The translations under genes and the position numbers were made by a program. This document shows, piece after piece, positions 32,994 through 41,767 of a stretch of 64,000 nt of DNA; within the stretch, counting starts at the first letter, position 1; the number at the start of each line of letters is the position of its first letter. Origin of the DNA: Cohaesibacter marisflavi (GTDB lineage: Bacteria > Pseudomonadota > Alphaproteobacteria > Rhizobiales > Cohaesibacteraceae); contig NZ_FOVR01000018.1 in NCBI RefSeq assembly GCF_900115225.1, positions 1-64,000 on the forward strand, given 5' to 3'. The notes under the pieces were generated by a model. It saw only the letters and a program-made list of their open reading frames with translations, ran no database searches and was not told the origin of the DNA.

Positions 32994-34993
32994 AGACTTT
33001 CATGCAGAGTGAGGTTTTTGGGCAATGCGAGCGTGGCTTCTGTCCTTTTGAAACCCGAGAAGAGCGCGATGCCTATCAACTTGCCCATATTCGCGATACG
33101 ATCGAGCATGCTCGCGCCAACAGTGGTTTCTATCGCCAGTTTCCCCGCTGGCCGGAAGGGCTGCCGCAGAGCCTTGCAGATGTTCAAGGTCTGCCCTTTA
33201 CATGGCCGGAAGATCTAGCGCGCAATGATCCACCCCTCATCGCTGCGCCCCGCAATCTGGTTGCGCGTATGGTAACGCTGGAAAGCTCGGGCACTACGGG
33301 GGCTCCCAAGCGCATAGCCTTCTCGGATGCGGATTTGGAAAACACCATTAACTATTTCCACCGTGGCATGAGCCAGTTTACCCACGCCGGAGATCGTGTC
33401 GGAATCGCCTTTCCTGCGACCCGGTCTGGTAGTATCGGTCAGGGACTATACGAAGCGACGCGACGCCTCAACGCCACACCGCTGACGGCGCCCGATGTTT
33501 CTTCTGCGGACGCCTTGCTTGATTGGCTTCGTGCCGAACAGCCTGATGTGCTGTTCGGTCTTCCGGTCCCCTTCTTTGCCGTTGCTCGTCTTTCTCTATC
33601 TGATGGTGGTCTGGTGCCCCATCCTCGTGCGATCCTTATCAGTGCTGACCATGCCTGCGAAGCAATAATTCGCGGTCTTGAAACCATGTGGGGCACATCT
33701 GTCTTCAATCATTGGGGCATGACGGAAACCGGCTATGGCGGGGCGCTGGAGTGTGTTTGCCATGATGGATTGCATGTGAGGGAAACGGATCTTTATCTGG
33801 AAATCGTGGATCCTCTTACCGGCACTGTTCTGCCTGAAGGGGGCTATGGCGAAATAACGATTACCACGCTCCGCCGAGAAGTGCTGCCACTGATCCGCTA
33901 CAGGACTGGAGATCTGGGGCGATTGGTTGACGAGCCGTGCACGTGCGGCAATGTCACCCGACGTCTTTATGGCCCCGATGACCGGTTGCTCACGGCCTTT
34001 GAACTTCCCGGGAGCGAAAGGCTGACGCGTGGTGCATTGGATGAAGCGCTTTTCGCGACAGATGGTGTCACCGACTACGCCGCCTCTTTGGCAAGCGATG
34101 GTAAAGGGCAGGCGATATTGCAACTGAATGTCGCTTCCATTGCGACTGTGCAAAAGGATGGCTTGGAACAAAGTATTTTGAATGAATTGCAGAGGCTACC
34201 TGCTTTCAAGCAGGCGGCTGGTCTTGGTCACCTGTCTCTCGACCTGAAACAGGCAGATGCAGTTTTGCTCCCTCACAAAAGCAAAAGAGTTCCGGTCCGG
34301 CAGAATGGCGGGTCAAGAACGAGGGCGGTGCTGTTCGATCTGGATGGTACCCTGGCTCATACATTGCCTGCTGTGCATGCGGCGGTGAATTGTGCTCGCG
34401 CTTCTGTTGGGCGCCCTCCAGTGTCGGAGGATCTGGTAGCAAGGCTTCTGGGCGAGGGAGCATTCCGGCTTATCGGCACCATTGCGGAGCATTTGGGAGA
34501 AAAGATCAAAGAAGAGGAGCAAAAGGTCCAGCTTGACCACTATCTGGCTTACTATCCCATGATGGAAGAGCAGATGGCTCGGCTTTATCCTGATGTGGTG
34601 CCGGTTTTGCAAAGGCTCACCGAGGAGGCCTATCGCGTCGTGGTTGTGACCAACAAATGCCAGCGGGATGCGGAAGCGCTTGTCAAAAGGCTTGGGTTGT
34701 CTGCGTTTCTGGACGCGATTGTTGGAAAGACACCCTCGCTGTCATCAAAGCCAAGACCAGACCTGTTGCTGATGGCTTGTCGCCATGTGTCGCTTGTTGT
34801 CGGGGAGTGTCTTTTCGTTGGGGATGGACCGGAAGATTGGAGTGCGGCTCAAAGGCTCACTATGCCCGCACTTCTGATCAAGCGCAGTAAAATCGAGAGG
34901 GAGATTCTGCCGGTTCCCTGTGTTGTCGAAGAAATAACGGAAGGGAGGGTAATCAAAAGTCTGAATGATCTGATGGCTTATCTAAAGAAATAA
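32987..34993 (+). CDS. AMP-dependent ligase fused to HAD phosphatase (DVU1553-like)
   Basis: A 668-residue two-part protein. Residues about 1-435 are a PaaK/adenylate-forming ligase with the ATP loop LESSGTTGAPKRIAF and later YRTGDLGRL. Residues about 443-668 are a haloacid dehalogenase hydrolase with LFDLDGTLAHT, VVVTNK and VGDGPEDW, close to phosphoglycolate phosphatases. I chose ATG 32987, which overlaps the preceding stop by seven bases and has AAGGAGGAGG upstream; the upstream frame is the shadow of the previous gene. One active site would activate a carboxylate, the other would remove a phosphate; both substrates are unknown. Confidence 0.85.
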   Translation: MLKTFMQSEVFGQCERGFCPFETREERDAYQLAHIRDTIEHARANSGFYRQFPRWPEGLPQSLADVQGLPFTWPEDLARNDPPLIAAPRNLVARMVTLESSGTTGAPKRIAFSDADLENTINYFHRGMSQFTHAGDRVGIAFPATRSGSIGQGLYEATRRLNATPLTAPDVSSADALLDWLRAEQPDVLFGLPVPFFAVARLSLSDGGLVPHPRAILISADHACEAIIRGLETMWGTSVFNHWGMTETGYGGALECVCHDGLHVRETDLYLEIVDPLTGTVLPEGGYGEITITTLRREVLPLIRYRTGDLGRLVDEPCTCGNVTRRLYGPDDRLLTAFELPGSERLTRGALDEALFATDGVTDYAASLASDGKGQAILQLNVASIATVQKDGLEQSILNELQRLPAFKQAAGLGHLSLDLKQADAVLLPHKSKRVPVRQNGGSRTRAVLFDLDGTLAHTLPAVHAAVNCARASVGRPPVSEDLVARLLGEGAFRLIGTIAEHLGEKIKEEEQKVQLDHYLAYYPMMEEQMARLYPDVVPVLQRLTEEAYRVVVVTNKCQRDAEALVKRLGLSAFLDAIVGKTPSLSSKPRPDLLLMACRHVSLVVGECLFVGDGPEDWSAAQRLTMPALLIKRSKIEREILPVPCVVEEITEGRVIKSLNDLMAYLKK

Positions 34994-35132
34994 AGTGAAA
35001 CGGCCCTTAAGAGGCAGAGGAACGCCATCAATTGTTTTACATCAAAGCGCTCGGGGACGGCTGAGAGACAATTTACTTTAATGGGAGGACAGAACCGGAC
35101 CAGGGTTCTGCTGGAGGCATAGAATTTGTTCA
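34994..35132 (+). promoter_or_regulatory. Gap upstream of the regulator gene, with an inverted repeat
   Basis: CAGAACC at 35090-35096 and GGTTCTG at 35104-35110 form a seven-base inverted repeat separated by seven bases just before the regulator gene. It could be an operator or a leader hairpin. The GGAGG at 35113 is too far from the ATG at 35133 to be a normal ribosome site. Confidence 0.35.
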
Positions 35133-36839
35133 ATGATGACAACCGGGAATGACGACAAGGACGGCGATGACTATCGCGCGTCCTCGTCCACGCAAAAATT
35201 CAACCTGGCTCAAATGAACTCGATTGCGGGATCCTATGATGTCGCAATGGCTCGTGCGCGCCGCTTTTTTCTTGATACCGGGAATGTTGAGGGCAATATA
35301 CCCGTAACCATTCTTCAATCTTGGCGGCGCAGTGCAGACTATGGCGTTGCCATGGAAACGCCCGCCAAGGTTGAAATCCCCACGCGGGCGGAGCTTAGCG
35401 CCCTGATCGAGCGCAATGAGTCCCTTGTGCAAGCATCTTGGGGGGAAGTGGAGGCCTTGCGCCGCGACATCGGGCAGTCGGAAGGGGTGGTGATCCTGAC
35501 GGATCCCGAGGGTCAGATCCTCATGCGGGTCGGTAATGATACTTTCATGCAGGCGGCCAATCGTCTCGCCCTGATGCCGGGGGCGTCCTGGAACGAGCGT
35601 TTGATGGGGACCAATGCCATCGGTACAGCCATTCAGGAAGAAAGTCCTTTGACTATTTGTGGGACCGAGCATTTTCTTGATCCCAATGGTGTCCTGAGCT
35701 GTTCTGCAATTCCTATACTCAATCCGCAAGGCAGCATCCTCGGCACTCTTGATCTCAGTACACCGGCCAATGTTCCCCATGATCATTTGCTGGCCTTGCT
35801 CGGGCGCGCCGTCACGCATATTGAACGTAATGTTTTCCAGTATAACAGCGATAGCTGGGAACGAATGATTATTCACAACAATCCCAGTCTTCTGGGCAGT
35901 CCGCATGAAGGCGTACTGGCCTTTGAGGGAGACAAGCTTGTGGGGGCCAACCGGATTGCGATGACCCTGCTCGGTTTGCCATGGAGCGCTATTGGTGGTT
36001 TGCGCTTCAATGATCTTTTCTCGGTGCAGCATGGCAGTGTCAACCGAACTGCTTCTGCAGACGAATGCATCGTGCAGACGTTGAATGGTCAGACTTTCTT
36101 CGCCCGCATGGTGCAGGCTACGTCGGAGCGGCGCCGTCAAGTCGTTAGTCCTGCACCTCTTAGCCAACAAAGAAACGTAAAAGATCTTCCGCGCCATCCT
36201 CATGAAATTCTGGATGATTTGCAGAAGGATAATATTGTCGGCCCTATTTCACGACGCAAACCTCATGCCGGAGCGCTGCTCACAGCTTCTGACGAGCGGG
36301 ATGATAGCGGGGAAGCAGTGCTCATTGTGGTCAAGGGCGAAGTGCGTTGTTTCACTTCCTTTGAGGGCAAGGAACTGACCCTTTTTTCGCTTGGACCGGG
36401 CGACGCCATGATCTTGCGCGATCACCTGCAAATGGAAATGAGGACGGAAGGCGAAGTTTATATTTTGCGCCACAAGGAATTTGAAACAGCGCTTGGCATG
36501 AGTACCGAGTTTGCCCTGTCCGTCATTCCTGTTGTTGAGCATCTGCTCAGAAAGTCCATCGAACTGATAGAGGACATGGTCTTTCACAGCGTCAAGTTCA
36601 GGCTTGTGCGGATGGTGGTCGATCGCGTCGAGAAATCCGGGCGCCCGACCGCGCGCGGAATTTCGGTTCAGATGCAGTCGAATGGTGAAGAAATCGCGAT
36701 GCGCCTTGGTGTGACCCGACAAACGGTTTCAACCGCCATCGCAGGACTGATCCGCGATGGTTATGTTGAAAGGCTTGGCTCAAAAGAGTTCCTCGTCAGG
36801 GATCTTGGCAAGCTCAAAGCCCTTCTGGACAAGAAATAG
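35133..36839 (+). CDS. Regulator: AcoR-type GAF/PAS sensor fused to CRP/FNR DNA-binding half
   Basis: A 568-residue protein with an unusual arrangement. Residues about 30-235 match the N-terminal GAF sensor of AcoR-like activators (SWNERLMGTNAIGTAI, then CGTEHFLDPNGVLSC). Residues about 240-335 look like the PAS-like part of those proteins. The expected AAA+ sigma-54 domain is missing. In its place, after a linker, come a cNMP-binding-type beta barrel (about 375-470) and a Crp helix-turn-helix with EEIAMRLGVTRQTVSTAIAGL near 520. It sits between the MOP cassette and hypB and probably controls this locus. AcoR itself responds to acetoin-type signals, so an aldehyde or related ligand is possible but unproven. 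Confidence 0.8.
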   Translation: MMTTGNDDKDGDDYRASSSTQKFNLAQMNSIAGSYDVAMARARRFFLDTGNVEGNIPVTILQSWRRSADYGVAMETPAKVEIPTRAELSALIERNESLVQASWGEVEALRRDIGQSEGVVILTDPEGQILMRVGNDTFMQAANRLALMPGASWNERLMGTNAIGTAIQEESPLTICGTEHFLDPNGVLSCSAIPILNPQGSILGTLDLSTPANVPHDHLLALLGRAVTHIERNVFQYNSDSWERMIIHNNPSLLGSPHEGVLAFEGDKLVGANRIAMTLLGLPWSAIGGLRFNDLFSVQHGSVNRTASADECIVQTLNGQTFFARMVQATSERRRQVVSPAPLSQQRNVKDLPRHPHEILDDLQKDNIVGPISRRKPHAGALLTASDERDDSGEAVLIVVKGEVRCFTSFEGKELTLFSLGPGDAMILRDHLQMEMRTEGEVYILRHKEFETALGMSTEFALSVIPVVEHLLRKSIELIEDMVFHSVKFRLVRMVVDRVEKSGRPTARGISVQMQSNGEEIAMRLGVTRQTVSTAIAGLIRDGYVERLGSKEFLVRDLGKLKALLDKK

Positions 36840-37015
36840 ATACCTCTTTCTCAAGCCTTCTCGAAAAATCTCGAAAAGACTTCTGGCAAGACCTGAAAGC
36901 CTGTTGTGACATCGGCCTTGATTGTTGACCGATCTGTTAAGGCAGGGCATGCGACATGACGAAACTGCCTCCGTGCGCCCTTTCGCTCGCGGCGCAGGTT
37001 CAGCTTTGAAAGGAT
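36840..37015 (+). promoter_or_regulatory. Likely promoter region of the hypBFCDE operon
   Basis: The gap contains two tandem copies of TCTCGAAAA (36860-36878). It also contains TTGTGACATCGG, a half-site like those bound by CRP-type proteins, near 36903. The second half-site is not convincing. The region is the only place for a promoter before hypB. Confidence 0.35.
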
Positions 37016-37882
37016 ATGAATATGTGTGGCACCTGTGGCTGTTCCGATCCGAACTCTGCGGTTTCAATGATTGATCCTGAAACTGGTGAAGCGTCCCTTT
37101 TGCGGTCAGATCATGATCACCATCATCACGACCATACCCATCACCACCATCATCATGTGCACAATGCTCATGGTCTCAGTCATCATCATGACCACGACCA
37201 TAGTCATGAACACAGCGGACGTATCATCTCTGTGGAGCAGGCAATTCTGATGGAAAATGATCGTCTGGCCCAGCGCAATCGCGGCTGGTTTGAAGGGCGC
37301 GGTGTGCTTGCGCTCAATCTGGTTAGTTCACCAGGAGCGGGAAAGACGACATTGCTAGAAAAGACCATCGAGGCCTTATCTCCCACTGTGGAACTCACAG
37401 TGATCGAAGGCGACCAGATGACAACCAATGACGCTGACAGGATACGCGCTGCCGGAGCCAGCGCCCTGCAAATCAATACAGGGGCCGGCTGTCATCTGGA
37501 GGCAGACATGATAGCCGCCGCGACGAAAAAACTAAATCCTGCACCGGGTTCGATCGTGATGATCGAAAATGTCGGCAATCTGGTATGCCCTGCCATGTTC
37601 GATCTGGGGGAGCATATGAAGATCGCGATTGTTTCAACAACCGAGGGCGACGATAAACCGGTGAAATATCCCTACATGTTCAGTGCCTCAGAAGTGGTGA
37701 TTGTCAACAAGATCGATCTTGCGCCTTACGTGGATTTTGATGAAGAGCGGATTTCCGCAAATATCCGCCAAGTCAATCCGCAGGCCCGTATCTTTATGCT
37801 GTCGGCGCGCACAGGAGAGGGAATGGCTGAGTGGATCGATTTTCTCAAAGAATTGAAAAGGGACATGTCTGTAGCTGGTTAG
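37016..37882 (+). CDS. hypB: Hydrogenase nickel incorporation GTPase HypB
   Basis: A 288-residue HypB. The N-terminus has the high-affinity metal motif CGTCGC, followed by a long histidine-rich stretch (residues about 29-70) for nickel storage. The GTPase domain has the P-loop SSPGAGKTT and NKIDLAP. It works with HypA (13960-14334) to load nickel into the large subunit. First gene of the plus-strand hypBFCDE operon. Confidence 0.96.
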   Translation: MNMCGTCGCSDPNSAVSMIDPETGEASLLRSDHDHHHHDHTHHHHHHVHNAHGLSHHHDHDHSHEHSGRIISVEQAILMENDRLAQRNRGWFEGRGVLALNLVSSPGAGKTTLLEKTIEALSPTVELTVIEGDQMTTNDADRIRAAGASALQINTGAGCHLEADMIAAATKKLNPAPGSIVMIENVGNLVCPAMFDLGEHMKIAIVSTTEGDDKPVKYPYMFSASEVVIVNKIDLAPYVDFDEERISANIRQVNPQARIFMLSARTGEGMAEWIDFLKELKRDMSVAG

Positions 37883-37930
37883 GCTTGGGCCCTAGAGCCC
37901 TTGCTATGAGGTGTTGGAGGAAGGCTGGTT

Positions 37931-40252
37931 ATGTTGGCACTATCGCTCATCATTCGCGGTCAGGTGCAGGGGGTGGGGTTTCGGCCCACTGTCTGGCGCT
38001 TGGCGCGTGAGTGTGGCTTGACGGGCGATGTTAAGAATACAGGCGAAGGCGTAGAGGTTCGGATTTGGGGGGAGATGGCTGAAAGGTTCGAGGCCATTCT
38101 CAAGGCCAATCTGCCCGGGCTTGCACGGATCGACAGCATTGCTCGGCATTCCCTGTCGGGAGCCGCTCCTCAAAGCTTTGAAATCGTGAACAGTCAGGAG
38201 GGAAGCGTAACGCAGTTGGCGGTTACGCCAGACATGGCAACCTGTCCGGATTGCCTCGATGAAATCCGGGATCCCTTTGATCGTCGCTATCGCTATCCTT
38301 TCAACAATTGCACCAACTGCGGACCACGTTTCACCATTGTTCAATCCGGCCCCTATGATCGGGCCAGAACCACCATGGCGCCCTTTGCCATGTGCGAGGA
38401 TTGTGCGGACGAATTCGAAACCCCCGCCGACCGACGCTTTCATGCCCAGCCTGTAGCCTGCCCACACTGTGGCCCGACGGTCTGGATTGAAGATCTGAAA
38501 AGCGGAGCGCGGGTCGAAGCCGATGATAGCCCCCGGTTGCTGGCTGACCTGATTCTTGCTGGTCATATTGTAGCCATCCGAGGACTTGGTGGCGTGCATC
38601 TGGCCTGTGACGCGACCAACACCAAAACGGTCGGAGCGCTGCGTATACGCAAAAGACGCAAGGCCAAGGCCTTTGCGATGATGGCACGGGATCTGAAGGT
38701 CATTGGGCGATATGTGGCTATTTCCACTGTGGAAGCAGCCGTGCTCACCAGCCCGGCTGCGCCTATTTTGTTGCTCTACGGACAAGGGGAAACATTGCCG
38801 GAGGCCGTGGCTCCCGGTCTTTCACGCCTTGGTTTCATGTTGCCCCATACGCCCCTGCATCATCTGATGTTCGAGCATCTGGATCGGCCACTTATCATGA
38901 CTTCTGGCAATATATCGGGGCATCCCCAATGCACAACCAACCAGGAGATCCGCGACAAGCTTTCGGGCATTGTCGACTTCGCACTGATGCATGATCGGGA
39001 AATCGCGAACCGGATTGACGATAGCGTGGTGGCGGTCGACTTGGGTGAGGCGCGCATTCTGCGCAGGGCGCGGGGTTATGCGCCACAGGCCATAACTCTG
39101 CCAGATGATTTTCCTCAGGATCCTTGCATCTTGGCGATGGGGTCGGAACTGAAAAACACTTTCTGTCTTACACAAAAAGGACAGGCAATCCTCAGTCAGC
39201 ATATGGGCGATCTGGAAGATGCGGCTACCAACGAAGAGCAACGGCACAATCTGGCTCTGTTCAGTTCTCTTTTTCATCATCAGGCTGAGCAACTCATCGT
39301 AGATGCGCATCCTGATTATCTTCCCACTCAATTTGGTTATGAGATTGCTCAAGGGCGGCCCGTTACGGAGGTGCAGCATCACCATGCGCACATTGCGGCC
39401 TGTATGGCCGAGAATGGGGTAAGGCTCGCAGATGGTGCGGTTCTGGGGCTGGCTCTGGATGGTTCAGGCTTGGGAGATGATGGCACCATATGGGGTGGTG
39501 AAGTTCTCCTTGCTGATTACCAGGGCTATCAGCGTCTGGCTCATCTCAAACCAGTGCCATTGCCCGGCGGGGCAGCGGCCGTGCGCGAACCTTGGCGTAA
39601 TGCGTATGCGCATGTGGTTTCCAGCATGGGGTGGCCACAATTTGCTGATCGTTTTGCTGGCCTTGACCTAGAAGAGCGTTTCGGTGCGCAACCTTTGGCC
39701 ACCTTGGATGCAATGATGCGCAAGGGCATCAACGCACCATTGAGTTCCTCCTGTGGGCGCCTGTTTGATGCTGCAGCTGCTCTTTGCGGCGTTGCATGGG
39801 GGCGGCAGAGCTTTGAGGGCGAGGCGGCCATGCTGTTCGAAGCGGCAATCGATCGCCAATGTCTTAAAGTTGAGGAGAGGGCTGCCTATCCTTTTGTAAT
39901 CCGGGCCGGAACTCCGCTGCAGCTTGATCCTGCTCCGGCGCTAGAGGCCATGCTTGAAGACAGACTGAAAGGCGCTTCTTCGGGATTGCTGTCTGCGCGT
40001 TTCCATCTTGGGTTGGCAGAAGCTTTGGCAAGGCTGACATTGATATTGGCGCATCAGCAGAGGATCAATATCGTCGCTTTGTCCGGAGGCTGCTTCCAGA
40101 ATGCGTCACTGTTTGCTCTCTTGCATGATCGTCTGGCAAATGCGGGGCTTCATATTCTGAGTCACAGCAAGGTGCCTTGTAATGATGGGGGATTGTCTTT
40201 GGGGCAGGCCGCTATTGGTGTGGCGCGTAGCCTGAACGTGATGGGTGGGTGA
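37931..40252 (+). CDS. hypF: Carbamoyltransferase HypF
   Basis: A 773-residue HypF with all domains in order: acylphosphatase-like (RGQVQGVGFRPTVWRLA), two zinc fingers (CPDC...CTNCGPRF and CEDC...CPHCGP), a YrdC-like ATP/carbamoyl domain, and a Kae1-like C-terminal domain with VQHHHAHIAACMAE. It makes the carbamoyl-adenylate used to thiocarbamoylate HypE for CN ligand synthesis. GGAGGAAG precedes the ATG. Confidence 0.96.
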   Translation: MLALSLIIRGQVQGVGFRPTVWRLARECGLTGDVKNTGEGVEVRIWGEMAERFEAILKANLPGLARIDSIARHSLSGAAPQSFEIVNSQEGSVTQLAVTPDMATCPDCLDEIRDPFDRRYRYPFNNCTNCGPRFTIVQSGPYDRARTTMAPFAMCEDCADEFETPADRRFHAQPVACPHCGPTVWIEDLKSGARVEADDSPRLLADLILAGHIVAIRGLGGVHLACDATNTKTVGALRIRKRRKAKAFAMMARDLKVIGRYVAISTVEAAVLTSPAAPILLLYGQGETLPEAVAPGLSRLGFMLPHTPLHHLMFEHLDRPLIMTSGNISGHPQCTTNQEIRDKLSGIVDFALMHDREIANRIDDSVVAVDLGEARILRRARGYAPQAITLPDDFPQDPCILAMGSELKNTFCLTQKGQAILSQHMGDLEDAATNEEQRHNLALFSSLFHHQAEQLIVDAHPDYLPTQFGYEIAQGRPVTEVQHHHAHIAACMAENGVRLADGAVLGLALDGSGLGDDGTIWGGEVLLADYQGYQRLAHLKPVPLPGGAAAVREPWRNAYAHVVSSMGWPQFADRFAGLDLEERFGAQPLATLDAMMRKGINAPLSSSCGRLFDAAAALCGVAWGRQSFEGEAAMLFEAAIDRQCLKVEERAAYPFVIRAGTPLQLDPAPALEAMLEDRLKGASSGLLSARFHLGLAEALARLTLILAHQQRINIVALSGGCFQNASLFALLHDRLANAGLHILSHSKVPCNDGGLSLGQAAIGVARSLNVMGG

Positions 40253-40313
40253 AATTTGGCTTCAGTCTTGCGCTGATCTGGCGAGGCTGACTTGAGAGAA
40301 GAAAGGGTGCGAG

Positions 40314-40628
40314 ATGTGTTTGGGAATTCCTGGACAGATCGTTGGGATCACTGATCCAGAACGAAAACTGGCGATGGTGGATATTTCCGGCGTACGCCGC
40401 GAGGTCAATGTCACTTGCGTAGCGATAAACAACGCTCTGGAAGATCTTGTTGGTCAATGGACGCTCATCCATGTGGGGTTCGCCATGAGCCTGATTGACG
40501 AAGCAGAGGCCGCCCTGACCCTCAAGGCTCTGCATGAGCTGGATGAGGTATCCGACACGCTGGAAAGCATCGAAGAAACAAAGACCATGCTGGGGGCGGA
40601 AACTCAGTCGGGGCAGGGACCTTCGTAA
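40314..40628 (+). CDS. hypC: Hydrogenase assembly chaperone HypC
   Basis: A 104-residue HypC/HupF protein starting with MCLGIPGQI; the exposed cysteine at position 2 carries the Fe(CN)2CO group with HypD. It hands the iron unit to the large-subunit precursor. Its stop overlaps the hypD start by one base. Confidence 0.95.
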   Translation: MCLGIPGQIVGITDPERKLAMVDISGVRREVNVTCVAINNALEDLVGQWTLIHVGFAMSLIDEAEAALTLKALHELDEVSDTLESIEETKTMLGAETQSGQGPS

Positions 40629-41767
40629 TGAAATATGTGACTGAATTTCGCGATCCAACAGCAGCAAAGAGCCTTCTTGGCGCGATCTGCAAAACCATTG
40701 ACGAGATTGGGGCTACGGCAGAAGAACCTGTGCGCCTGATGGAAATCTGTGGCGGACACACCCATGCAATTTTCCGCTATGGGCTGGATCGTCTCACCCC
40801 TCAAGGGCTGGAATTCATTCACGGGCCGGGCTGCCCTGTCTGTGTGCTGCCCATGAAGAGGGTGGATGAATGCGTGGAGATCGCCATGAAGCCGGAAGTG
40901 ATCTTCACCAGCTTTGGTGATGCCATGCGGGTGCCCGGACGCAAGAAATCGCTTCTTGATGCGAAATCTGAAGGGGCAGATGTGCGCATGGTCTATTCCC
41001 CTCTCGATGCGCTGGAGTTGGCGCGGACCAATCCGGATCGGGAAGTTGTGTTTTTCGGTCTCGGTTTTGAGACGACGACGCCGTCTACGGCCTTGACAAT
41101 TTTGCAGGCGGCTGAGGAAGGGATCTCCAATTTTTCACTTTTTTGCAATCATATAACAGTGACCCCGCCTCTCAGGCTGTTGCTGGAAGATCCGGAAATG
41201 AAGCTTGATGGTTTTATAGGGCCGGGGCATGTTTCCATGGTTATTGGCACACGTCCGTATGATTTCATTGCGCGTGATTATTGCAAGCCGCTGGTGGTGG
41301 CCGGGTTCGAGCCGCTTGATCTCTTGCAGTCGATACTTATGGTGCTCAGGCAGCTGGCCGAAGGGCGTGCCGAAATCGAAAACCAATACGCACGGATCGT
41401 GCCTGCAGAAGGCAATCCGGCCTCTTTGGCTGCGATTTCACAAGTCTATGAACCGCGTCCGACCTTTGAGTGGCGCGGTCTTGGCGAAATTGACAAGTCC
41501 GGCCTGCGCATTCGCAAAGCTTATGCCTCCTATGACGCAGAGCGTAAATTCGACATCGGCTATGGATCGTCCAAACCGCATCAACCGGATATTGAGAGCT
41601 TTGCCTGTGGTGCGGTGATGACGGGGCGAATGAAGCCTTTCGTTTGTCCGGAATTTGGCAAAGGCTGTACGCCGGAGCATCCTCTTGGGGCGCTGATGGT
41701 TTCATCTGAAGGGGCTTGTGCAGCCTATTATCAATATGCCGATATGAGGCCGGAGGGTGCAGAATGA
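40628..41767 (+). CDS. hypD: Hydrogenase Fe-cofactor assembly protein HypD
   Basis: A 379-residue HypD. Conserved motifs are EICGGHTHA near residue 38, HGPGCPVCVLP near 62 and the C-terminal iron-sulfur cysteines in CGAVMTG, CPEFGKGCTPEHP. It is the scaffold on which the Fe(CN)2CO unit is built together with HypC and HypE. The stop overlaps the hypE start by four bases. Confidence 0.96.
   Translation: MKYVTEFRDPTAAKSLLGAICKTIDEIGATAEEPVRLMEICGGHTHAIFRYGLDRLTPQGLEFIHGPGCPVCVLPMKRVDECVEIAMKPEVIFTSFGDAMRVPGRKKSLLDAKSEGADVRMVYSPLDALELARTNPDREVVFFGLGFETTTPSTALTILQAAEEGISNFSLFCNHITVTPPLRLLLEDPEMKLDGFIGPGHVSMVIGTRPYDFIARDYCKPLVVAGFEPLDLLQSILMVLRQLAEGRAEIENQYARIVPAEGNPASLAAISQVYEPRPTFEWRGLGEIDKSGLRIRKAYASYDAERKFDIGYGSSKPHQPDIESFACGAVMTGRMKPFVCPEFGKGCTPEHPLGALMVSSEGACAAYYQYADMRPEGAE

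Noticed and set aside
35130-36203. Long open frame (357 codons) on the minus strand
   Set aside because: Antisense to the GAF/CRP regulator, no family resemblance.
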